Assembly: GCF_030704305.1 (NCBI RefSeq)
Contig: NZ_CP131935.1
Location: 1,984,001-2,048,000 of the forward strand
Source: Massilia sp. R2A-15
GTDB lineage: Bacteria; Pseudomonadota; Gammaproteobacteria; Burkholderiales; Burkholderiaceae_D
Reading direction: 5' to 3'
DNA length: 64,000 nucleotides
Shown here: positions 47,657 through 54,863 of the stretch, one piece after another
How the letters are laid out: every line of letters starts with the position of its first letter
Numbering within the stretch: the stretch's first letter is position 1
Made by a program: the position numbers and the translations under genes
The notes under the pieces: generated by a model
Seen by the model: only the letters and a program-made list of their open reading frames with translations
What the model was told of the DNA's origin: nothing
Database searches by the model: none

Positions 47657-48403
47657 TTAATTGAGGCCGGCGAGCAGGCGGGCGGTGATGCCCGGTTCGT
47701 CGCACGGCGGGAAAAAATACGGATAGAAGGAACGCTCGTCGCCATGCTGTTCCACGCGACCGCCCCAGCGCCGGATCTGGGCGCCCATCTCCTCGAGCGG
47801 AAGGCGCAGCAGCACGGCCGGCGCGCCAACCCGGGTGCAGTCGCGCACCGCGCCGACGTCGCGAAAGCCCAGCATGCGCTGGTAGAACATCACGTGGCGC
47901 GGATTGACCTCGATGACATAGTCGGTGAAGCCGTGGATGGCGCGCGCGTAAAGATAGGAGATGTGGATCAGCGAGGCGAAAACGCGCTTGGTCACGCCCT
48001 TGTCGATGGCGAGGCGCGACGGCTCGCACAGGCGCCGGCCCTGCGCACGCAGCAGGTCGAGCAGGTCGCGGAAATTTTCGTCGGCCGGCAGCAGGATGGC
48101 GCTGTCCAGGCACAGGCTCATGGTGCCCACCACCACCCCGCCGGTCTCGGCGTACAGCGTGATCTTGTTGGGGTCGTGGAAGCGCGCCGCGTCGAACGCA
48201 TAACCGCGCCAGTCGTACATCTTGCGGATCAGGAGACTGGCCTCCGCGCGCCGGTTGACCGAATCGGCCATCCGGATATGAAAGGTCTGCGCATCGTGCG
48301 GATGGTCGCGCCGCGCCTCGATGCCACTGTCGCTTCCGCAAATCGCGCACGCGGCGGGGGGAGCGGCGAAACTCGCGATCGCCACATCGTCCTGAATCAT
48401 CAT
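47657..48403 (-). CDS. FeeM-type N-acyl amino acid synthase (GNAT fold)
   Basis: A 248-residue acyltransferase. The core Y-D-W-R-G-Y, C-E-P-S-R-L-A-I-D, and V-F-A-S-L-I-H-I-S-Y-L-Y-A-R followed by H-V-M-F-Y-Q-R-M-L-G-F match the FeeM family, which transfers long fatty acyl groups from an acyl carrier protein to amino acids and is structurally close to acyl-homoserine-lactone synthases. An N-terminal C-A-I-C pair is an extra. The product could be an N-acyl amino acid lipid or signal. It is co-transcribed with the VAO flavoprotein, which could modify an aromatic head group (inference). Confidence 0.85.
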   Translation of the reverse strand: MMIQDDVAIASFAAPPAACAICGSDSGIEARRDHPHDAQTFHIRMADSVNRRAEASLLIRKMYDWRGYAFDAARFHDPNKITLYAETGGVVVGTMSLCLDSAILLPADENFRDLLDLLRAQGRRLCEPSRLAIDKGVTKRVFASLIHISYLYARAIHGFTDYVIEVNPRHVMFYQRMLGFRDVGAVRDCTRVGAPAVLLRLPLEEMGAQIRRWGGRVEQHGDERSFYPYFFPPCDEPGITARLLAGLN

Positions 48404-48452
48404 GGTGCCTCCTGTTGGCCGGTTCGCCGCGTCGTGCGCGGAAAATCCTTGT

Positions 48453-48467
48453 TGTCTGATTCAGACA
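48453..48467. promoter_or_regulatory. Perfect 15-base palindrome, candidate operator
   Basis: TGTCTGA-T-TCAGACA lies 50 bases upstream of the FeeM-like gene start and about 220 bases upstream of the divergent glycosyltransferase. It is the clearest dyad in a 281-base intergenic region. The binding protein is unknown. Confidence 0.4.
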
Positions 48468-48684
48468 GGGTCATGCGTGGCGGAGTTCCGGCCTCGGCCG
48501 TAGCGTTTGCCTTTCCACAAATGCACGGGGCTGCCGGTGGAATTTGCACAGCCCGCTTGTCAGGAAGCTGTTGACGCGAATCAGCAGCGCCGGAGTTAGC
48601 CGCTGCCCCCATTTTGATCGGCCATATACTTTATTTGTGGCGGAGTCAGCAGTCCCATTCCGCATCGACATTGCGGAGCGTGTG

Positions 48685-49860
48685 ATGGCAGCGACAATAG
48701 AACAACCACGGCTGGTCGTGCACCTGGTGCACCAGCTCGATGTCGGCGGCCTGGAAACGGGCCTGATCAACCTGATCCGCCACATGCCGCCCGAGCGCTA
48801 CCGCCACACCATCGTCTGCCTGAAGGACTACAGCGATTACCACGCCCACATCAGGGAGCGCGGCGTCGAAATCATCAGCCTGAACAAGCGCAATGGCCGC
48901 GACCTGGCCCACTACATGCGCATGTATAAGACGCTGCGCGCGCTGCAGCCGGATCTGATCCACACCCGCAACCTGTCCGGCTTCGAAGGCCAGCTGGTAG
49001 CGGCGCTGGCCGGCATCAAGCAGCGCGTGCACGGCGAGCACGGACGCGACATTGCCGACCTGTATGGCACGCGCCTGAAGTACCAGCTGCTGCGGCGCAT
49101 GCTGCGGCCCCTGATCGGCCACTTCATCGCCGTCAGCGCCGACCTCCAGCACTGGCTGATCGACAGCGTCGGCGCCGAGCCGGAGCGGGTTTCGCAGATC
49201 TCGAACGGCGTCGACAGCGTGCAGTTTCACCCGCGCCTCGGGCCTCCCGCCGCGGTGGGGCCCGCCGGCTTCATGCAGGACAACGTGTTCGTCATCGGCA
49301 GCGTCGGGCGCATGGCCGAGGTCAAGAACTATCCGACCCTGGTGGACGCCTTCCTGCGCCTGATCGCGTCGCCGCACCCCGCGCACCAGCGTCTGCGCCT
49401 GATGATCGTGGGCGACGGGCCGGCGCGCGCCGAGTGCCTCGACATGCTCACGCGCGCCGGCGCCTCGCACCGCGCCTGGCTTCCGGGCGAACGCAACGAC
49501 GTTCCGCAGCTGCTGCGCGCCATGGACGTCTTCGTCCTGCCGTCGCTGGCCGAAGGCAGCTCGCACACCATCCTCGAAGCGATGGCCAGCGGCCTACCTG
49601 TGGTGGCCACGGCGGTCGGCGGCAACGCCGAACTGGTGCATCCCGGCTTTACCGGCATCCTGGTGCCGCCCCGCTCGCCCGACCTGTTGGCTGCGGCGAT
49701 CGCCGACTACTGCCGGATTCCGGAAATGTGCGCGCGCCACGGCATGCGCGCGCGCAGCCAGGTGATCGCGCGCCACAGCCTGCCGGCGATGGCGCGCGGC
49801 TACCTGGCCGTGTACGACTCGCTGCTGGGACAGGGCCCCTGCCCCAGCCACGGCGCCTGA
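48685..49860 (+). CDS. Glycosyltransferase, exosortase/PEP-CTERM-associated (TIGR03088-like)
   Basis: A 391-residue GT4-type glycosyltransferase. It opens V-V-H-L-V-H-Q-L-D-V-G-G-L-E-T-G-L-I-N-L, has H-T-R-N and G-E-H-G-R-D in the acceptor domain, and G-S-V-G-R-M-A-E-V-K-N-Y, G-E-R-N-D-V and E-G-S-S-H-T-I-L-E-A-M-A-S-G-L-P-V in the donor domain. This combination is that of the sugar transferase associated with PEP-CTERM/EpsH1 systems. The ATG at 48685 has a GGAG site. Its last 61 bases overlap the end of a convergent second glycosyltransferase gene. Confidence 0.9.
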   Translation: MAATIEQPRLVVHLVHQLDVGGLETGLINLIRHMPPERYRHTIVCLKDYSDYHAHIRERGVEIISLNKRNGRDLAHYMRMYKTLRALQPDLIHTRNLSGFEGQLVAALAGIKQRVHGEHGRDIADLYGTRLKYQLLRRMLRPLIGHFIAVSADLQHWLIDSVGAEPERVSQISNGVDSVQFHPRLGPPAAVGPAGFMQDNVFVIGSVGRMAEVKNYPTLVDAFLRLIASPHPAHQRLRLMIVGDGPARAECLDMLTRAGASHRAWLPGERNDVPQLLRAMDVFVLPSLAEGSSHTILEAMASGLPVVATAVGGNAELVHPGFTGILVPPRSPDLLAAAIADYCRIPEMCARHGMRARSQVIARHSLPAMARGYLAVYDSLLGQGPCPSHGA

Positions 49861-50927
49861 GGCAGGCGGCGCCTGAAGCTTTCGGCCACGTCGAGGTAGC
49901 AGTCGTTCAGCTGCAGCGCCACGCTGTCCCAGCTGAACTGGCGCACCAGCGCACGCACCCGCTCGGGCGCGGGCGCCGCTTCCAGGATGGCGAGCAGCGC
50001 CCGCTTTTGCGCGCGCACGTCGTCCCAGCGCGCCTTCTTCAGCGCGAACTCGCTGTTGGGCAGCTCCAGCGCGCACTCGGCGCCGGCCAGCACCGGCGTG
50101 CCGGCCGCCAGCGCTTCGAGCGCCGCCGGCGCAAGATCGTCGCCGCGGCCAGGCAGCACGAACACGCTGGCCGCCGCGCAGGCGCTGGCCATCATGCGCT
50201 CCGCGTGGCGCGGCGTGCCCATGCAGATTACGCCGGGGGCGGCGCGCAGCTGGCGCAGGTAGCCGGCGTCGCGCTCGCGCGCTTCGCCCATCACCACCAG
50301 CGGCAGCGCGATTTCGTGCAGCGCCTGCGCCATCTCGATCTGGTTGCGGTAAGGTGAGACCGGGCCGGCCATCAGCGCAAATTCGCCCTGCAGCCCGGTG
50401 CGCGCGCGGAACAGCTGCGCATCGGCGGCGAAGAAGTGCGGGCCGATCCCGTTCGGCATCACCCGCACCTTGTCCGGATCAACCAGGAAGGCGTTGCGCA
50501 TCGCCTGCTTTTCGGCCGGCCCCTGTGCCAGCACCAGGCTGGCCAGCTGCAGCGCGTCGCGCGTCTGCGCATAGCTGCTTTGCACACCCCATCCAATCAG
50601 GTTGCCGAGCAGCCGGTCGGCGATGCGCGCGCGGCGGCCGTCGGCGCGGTTCCAGCCGGGCGCGATCAGGGCCGACAGCACCACCGGCACGTCCAGTTCG
50701 ACGGCCGCCTCGACGATGCGGTGGTTGCCGTTGATTGCCGCGAACACGTGCACCAGGTCGTAGTCGTCCAGCCGCGATCGCAGCGGATCGACCAGTTCGG
50801 CCTCTACGGGTCCGCGCCCGGGCATCAGCGCGATCCGGTTCAGCGCCTGGATGGTTGCGCGCACCTGCGCCTGCAGCCTGCCGTCGCGCTGGAACAGCAT
50901 CGGGTACGACAATATGCCAACTCGCAT
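49800..50927 (-). CDS. Glycosyltransferase family 4-like protein
   Basis: A 375-residue cytosolic glycosyltransferase-like protein. Donor-domain features include V-M-P-N-G-I near residue 163, A-P-A-A-L-E-A-L-A-A-G-T-P-V-L-A-G with the conserved Glu, and V-F-V-L-P-G-R-G-D-D. The N-terminus M-R-V-G-I-L-S-Y-P-M is typical. The substrate is unknown; context suggests surface polysaccharide. It lies 78 bases after the asparagine-synthase-like gene on the same strand. The 3' ends of this gene and the convergent glycosyltransferase overlap by 61 bases. Confidence 0.85.
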   Translation of the reverse strand: MRVGILSYPMLFQRDGRLQAQVRATIQALNRIALMPGRGPVEAELVDPLRSRLDDYDLVHVFAAINGNHRIVEAAVELDVPVVLSALIAPGWNRADGRRARIADRLLGNLIGWGVQSSYAQTRDALQLASLVLAQGPAEKQAMRNAFLVDPDKVRVMPNGIGPHFFAADAQLFRARTGLQGEFALMAGPVSPYRNQIEMAQALHEIALPLVVMGEARERDAGYLRQLRAAPGVICMGTPRHAERMMASACAAASVFVLPGRGDDLAPAALEALAAGTPVLAGAECALELPNSEFALKKARWDDVRAQKRALLAILEAAPAPERVRALVRQFSWDSVALQLNDCYLDVAESFRRRLPQAPWLGQGPCPSSESYTAR

Positions 50928-51005
50928 GGGATTCTCCGGGTTCAGTGCGACAGGGCCGCGGCCAGCCTGCGCCGCGCGCGGTGGTTCGGCGCCGGCTGGT
51001 GCTTC

Positions 51006-52835
51006 TTACGGGCGGCAGGACTCCGGCTCGCGCAGCAGTCCTCTTGCGGCGGGCATGCGCACTGCCGCGCCGGGGCGCTGCGCCAGCCATTGTTCGAGCA
51101 TCATCAGGAGCCAGGCCATGCGGGCGTGGGGCTGCGGCTGGACGCCGGCGCCTGCCGCCAGCAGCGTGTCGATGAAACCGGCGCGCACGATATGGCGCCG
51201 CTTCAGGTCCGACAGGCTGTCCGACACCAGCTGACGGATGCGCGGTTCCGCGTGCAGCCACTGGGCCAGCGGCGGCGCGGCCGGCCGCGCGCGCGGTCCC
51301 TGCCGCGGCGGCAGCAGGTCGTTCAGGGCCTTGCGCCACAACGGCGCCAGCCGGGCTCCATCGAGCTTGTGTTGCGGCGCCAGGCGCGCCGCGAACGCGA
51401 TCACGGCGTCGCCCAGGAACGGAAACGCCGCTTCGATGCCGGCCAGCCGGCAGGCGCCGATGGCGGCCGGGAGCTGGCAGCCGGCCAGCGCGAACTGCAG
51501 GTCGAGGGCGATCAGCTGATTGACCTGGCTGCAGCCGTCGGACTGCCACCAACTCTCGCCGAGCATCGCCGCCGGCGCGGTCGGATCGATTGCGTCCATG
51601 AAGCCCGGCTCGAGGACTTCGGCGCTTCCGTAGCCATGCAGCAGGTTCGATGCCTCCAGCCGCTGCGGCAGGCTTGCCAGCGCGTCCTCGATGTAGCTGC
51701 GCGCATGCCGCAATGGCGCCGCGCGCACGCGGCCGGCAAGCCGGAACAGGAAGGGCTCGACCAGGGTCTGGCGCAGCGCCGACGGAATCCTTTCGTACTG
51801 GCTCAGGCGCGCCTGCCGCGCGTAATGCGCGCGCATGCCGAACAGGCTTGCCCCGCCATGCCCGGCCAGCAGGCGCTGCACGCCGTCCGCGCGTGCCAGT
51901 CCCGCGCCGAAATAGGTGGACAGCAGCGCCGGATCGCCATGCGGCTGGTCGCAGCCCGCCGCGAGGCGCACCGCCGCATCGGCCACCTGGCCGGCGCTGG
52001 CCACCAGCTCGCGATGGCGCGCGCCCAGCTGCTGCGCAAGGCGGCGCGCCGGGGCGAGCGCCGCTTCGTCGCCGTACCCGATCGCATAAGTGCGCACGGG
52101 ATTGGCGCTCCCCAACAGCGTCGCGATCGCCGCGCTGGCGCGCCCTCCGGACAGCAGGACCCCGGCGGCGCCCGCGCCCTGCGCGTCGGCGCTGGCGCCG
52201 CGCACCGTATCGACCAATTCCTGCTGCAAGGCCGGCCCGCCGGCGCCGGCCGACTCGTCGAACTGCGGCTTCCAGTAGCGCGTGCGCACCATCCGCGCGC
52301 CGCACATATGCAGCGATTCGCCCGGCATCAGGCGGCGCTGCCCTTTGTAGATGGAGGCCGGCGCCGGCACGCCGTGAAAATACAGGTAGCTGTACAGTGC
52401 CTGCGGATCGATCTCGTGGCCTGCGCCTGGATGGCGCGCCAGCGCATCGGCCGAACTGGCGAACGCCAGCGTGCGTCCGAGCTGCTGATAGTACAAGGGC
52501 CGCGCTCCGGTACGGTCCACCGCCAGCAGCGCTTCGCCGCGCCGTTCGTCGATGATGGCGAAGGCGAAGCTGCCCGACAGCGCCGCGCACGCCTTAGCGC
52601 CGTGGCTGCGCCACAGGCGCGCGAGCGTATCGGCGCGATCGCCCCACATCGCCACGATCAAGCCGTCTTCGCGCAGCAGCGTCGCGCTGTTGGCGGCGGT
52701 GGCCACGGCCAGCGCGCCGGCGCGGTGTTCGGCCGTCACCACTTCGTGCGCACCATTGCGGCACAGCGGCGCGGCCATCTCGCCGATCGGCAGCGCGCCC
52801 GGTTCGGACGAAAACCATCCGCACAGGCCGCTCAT
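51006..52835 (-). CDS. Asparagine synthase-like (AsnB-like) protein with degenerate active sites
   Basis: A 609-residue protein with class II glutaminase-like and asparagine-synthetase-like domains, resembling amidotransferases of exosortase loci. The start is M-S-G-L-C-G-W-F: the nucleophile position after Met is Ser and the nearest Cys is residue 5, so normal glutaminase chemistry is unlikely. The ATP-pyrophosphatase loop reads S-G-G-R-A-S (229-234) instead of S-G-G-L-D-S, losing the key Asp. The glutaminase body (D-R-T-G-A-R-P-L-Y-Y) and helical C-terminus persist. It starts the minus-strand pair with the glycosyltransferase. Either a non-catalytic role or altered chemistry is likely. Confidence 0.85.
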   Translation of the reverse strand: MSGLCGWFSSEPGALPIGEMAAPLCRNGAHEVVTAEHRAGALAVATAANSATLLREDGLIVAMWGDRADTLARLWRSHGAKACAALSGSFAFAIIDERRGEALLAVDRTGARPLYYQQLGRTLAFASSADALARHPGAGHEIDPQALYSYLYFHGVPAPASIYKGQRRLMPGESLHMCGARMVRTRYWKPQFDESAGAGGPALQQELVDTVRGASADAQGAGAAGVLLSGGRASAAIATLLGSANPVRTYAIGYGDEAALAPARRLAQQLGARHRELVASAGQVADAAVRLAAGCDQPHGDPALLSTYFGAGLARADGVQRLLAGHGGASLFGMRAHYARQARLSQYERIPSALRQTLVEPFLFRLAGRVRAAPLRHARSYIEDALASLPQRLEASNLLHGYGSAEVLEPGFMDAIDPTAPAAMLGESWWQSDGCSQVNQLIALDLQFALAGCQLPAAIGACRLAGIEAAFPFLGDAVIAFAARLAPQHKLDGARLAPLWRKALNDLLPPRQGPRARPAAPPLAQWLHAEPRIRQLVSDSLSDLKRRHIVRAGFIDTLLAAGAGVQPQPHARMAWLLMMLEQWLAQRPGAAVRMPAARGLLREPESCRP

Positions 52836-53136
52836 GGCGCATCCGCCGGTAAGGCGGCGCCGTCGTCCCGCGCCCGCTGTCGCTGTGCGGCCATGATTTC
52901 CTCCGATGCATTGCGTCAAAGAATCAATGATTCAGAAAAACAGCCAGCACCTCATTGACGCCCCTCAGCTAACGGCTGAGTCCGCAGCTTGTGCGCTATC
53001 AACATCCTGCAAATTCGGGGGTGTCTAATGGACTTGTCCACTGGACAAAAACACCATGAACGTTTCCTTCCAATCACATCGAATGCGCTTGCACTGTCGG
53101 CAGCGTGCCCGAAATCGTGCAGGAGATGCCTGAACC
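52836..53136. other. Divergent intergenic region with two dyads
   Basis: This 301-base gap separates the AsnB-like and hydrolase genes. It holds GAATCA-A-TGATTC at 52921-52933 and TTGTCC-ACT-GGACAA at 53034-53048, both clean inverted repeats that could be operators. No sigma-54 (TGGCAC-N5-TTGCA) motif was found. Short open frames here have no ribosome-binding sites and are not called. Confidence 0.4.
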
Positions 53137-53985
53137 ATGAATGCGCCGCTCATCACCGCCCCCCATGTCGAACCGTTTTTCTTCGACGTCGCCCCCGGAA
53201 CGCGTTTCTGCCTGTACCACGCGCCCAATCCCCAGCTGGAGCCGCGCGGCACGATCCTCTACGTGCATCCGTTCGCCGAGGAACTGAACAAGACCCGCCG
53301 CATGGCGTCGCTGCAATCACGCGCGTTCGCGGCGATGGGCTACGCGGTGCTGCAGGTCGACCTGTTCGGCTGCGGCGACAGCTGCGGCGACTTTCATTCG
53401 GGCCGCTGGGACCAGTGGAAGCGCGACCTCGCCGCAGCCGCCGACTGGCTCGATGCGCGCGACAGCGGCCCGCTGCACCTGTGGGGCGTGCGCCTGGGCG
53501 GATTGCTGGCGCTCGATTTCGCCACCACCCGCAAGGTGGAAGCGATCGTCCTGTGGCAGCCATTTCTCAATGGCCGGACCTGCATCAACCAGTTCCTCCG
53601 GCTGCGCCTCGCGGCGGGTCTGGACGGCGACGGCCCGGGCGCCCCGCGCAGCACCGCCGCGTTGCGTGCCGCGCTGGCCGTGCACGGCCGACTCGAAGTA
53701 GCGGGCTATGACCTGGAGTGCGCGATGGTGGGCGCCATCGACGCCTGCGAGGCCATCAACCTGAAGCCGCTGCCCTGCACCGTGCACTGGTTCGCCAGCG
53801 GCACGCCCGGCGCGCGCAGGCTGGCCGCTGGCGCGGCGCGCCTGGCCGAACGCTGGGCGCCGCTCGGCGTCGAGCTGCATTTCCATCCGGTCGACGGCGT
53901 GCCGTTCTGGGCCACCAGCGACATTGCCGAGTGCCCGGCGCTGCTGGCCGCGACGGCCAGTGTTTTTGCACGGGGCGCGCCATGA
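53137..53985 (+). CDS. Exosortase A system-associated hydrolase 2-like (TIGR03101-like)
   Basis: A 282-residue alpha/beta-hydrolase-fold protein. The sequence I-L-Y-V-H-P-F-A-E-E-L-N-K-T-R-R followed by V-D-L-F-G-C-G-D-S and L-W-G-V-R-L-G-G-L-L-A is that of the second hydrolase linked to type 1 exosortase loci. The nucleophile elbow is G-V-R-L-G with Arg119 where serine is expected, a feature I recall as typical of this subfamily. Its catalytic ability is therefore unclear. It overlaps the next hydrolase gene by four bases. Confidence 0.88.
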   Translation: MNAPLITAPHVEPFFFDVAPGTRFCLYHAPNPQLEPRGTILYVHPFAEELNKTRRMASLQSRAFAAMGYAVLQVDLFGCGDSCGDFHSGRWDQWKRDLAAAADWLDARDSGPLHLWGVRLGGLLALDFATTRKVEAIVLWQPFLNGRTCINQFLRLRLAAGLDGDGPGAPRSTAALRAALAVHGRLEVAGYDLECAMVGAIDACEAINLKPLPCTVHWFASGTPGARRLAAGAARLAERWAPLGVELHFHPVDGVPFWATSDIAECPALLAATASVFARGAP

Positions 53986-54782
53986 ACTTCTCACAGCGCG
54001 CACTGCGCTTCAGCTGCAACGGCAATAGCCTGGTCGGGATCATCGACGTTCCCGAACGTCCCCTGCCGCGCGGCGTGCTGGTGGTGACGGGCGGCCCGCA
54101 ATACCGGATCGGCGGCCATCGCCAGTTCACCATGCTGTCGCGCCAGCTGGCCGAGCGCGGCATCCCGGTGATGCGTTTCGACCGGCGCGGCATGGGCGAC
54201 AGCGAGGGCGAGCCGCGCAGCTTCGACCGGATCGACGACGACATCGGCGCCGCCATGCGCGAATTCTTCCTGCAGGTGCCGGACATGAAGGAAGTGGTGA
54301 TCTGGGGCCTGTGCGACGCCGCCACCGCCGCCGCCTTCTACGTCGGCACCGACGCCAGGGTGCGCGGCCTGGTGCTGCTCAACCCCTGGGTGCGCACGCC
54401 GCAAGGCGCCGCGCGCGCGATGCTGCGCCACTATTACCTGGCGCGGCTGGGCGAAGGCGCGTTCTGGAAAAAAGTCGCCAGCGGCAGGCTCGATTTTGCC
54501 GCCAGCGCCACCACGTTGGGCCGGAACATGAAGATGGCGGCGCGCGACCGCGGCCAGGCGCTGCCGCAGCGCGTGGTGGCGAGCCTGGCCGCGTTCGATG
54601 GCCAGGTGCTGGTGGTGCTCAGCGAAGACGACCTCACCGCGCGCGAATTTTCTCGCCTGATGGCGCGCCACAACGTGCGCGCAAAGCGCATCGACATCCG
54701 CGGCGCCAATCACACGTTCGCGTCGGCCAAATGGCGCAGCCAGGTCGCCGAGGCCAGCGCCAACTGGATCATGTCCTGGTAA
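53982..54782 (+). CDS. Exosortase A system-associated hydrolase 1-like (TIGR03100-like)
   Basis: A 266-residue alpha/beta hydrolase. V-V-T-G-G-P-Q-Y-R-I-G-G-H-R-Q-F, F-D-R-R-G-M-G-D-S-E-G and W-G-L-C-D-A-A match the first exosortase-associated hydrolase. The nucleophile position is Cys111 (G-L-C-D-A). The C-terminal histidine lies in G-A-N-H-T-F. It may act as a thioester or ester hydrolase/acyltransferase on an exported polysaccharide intermediate (inference). Translationally coupled to the preceding hydrolase. Confidence 0.88.
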   Translation: MNFSQRALRFSCNGNSLVGIIDVPERPLPRGVLVVTGGPQYRIGGHRQFTMLSRQLAERGIPVMRFDRRGMGDSEGEPRSFDRIDDDIGAAMREFFLQVPDMKEVVIWGLCDAATAAAFYVGTDARVRGLVLLNPWVRTPQGAARAMLRHYYLARLGEGAFWKKVASGRLDFAASATTLGRNMKMAARDRGQALPQRVVASLAAFDGQVLVVLSEDDLTAREFSRLMARHNVRAKRIDIRGANHTFASAKWRSQVAEASANWIMSW

Positions 54783-54833
54783 GGGAACCAGAAACACCAG
54801 CCGCGGGCGCGGCGAAGCCAAATCGTCTATAGT

Positions 54834-54851
54834 GATGCATCTGCATTCATC
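54834..54851. promoter_or_regulatory. Weak dyad upstream of nadB
   Basis: GATGCAT-ctgc-ATTCATC lies 13 bases before the nadB start; arms match at six of seven positions. It could be an operator for a NAD-responsive repressor, but no known consensus was matched with confidence. Confidence 0.25.
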
Positions 54852-54863
54852 ATCGCTCACTCC

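Noticed and set aside
45989..48574. 861-codon open frame on the plus strand
   Set aside because: Covers the VAO flavoprotein and FeeM-like genes in antisense; composition is that of a shadow frame.
48404..48684. Possible sigma-54 promoter for the glycosyltransferase, as in some exosortase loci
   Set aside because: The best candidate (GTGGAATTTGCACAG) has the wrong spacing between the GG and GC elements.
50436..52958. 840-codon open frame on the plus strand
   Set aside because: Antisense to the glycosyltransferase and AsnB-like genes; Arg/Gln/His-rich with no domain.
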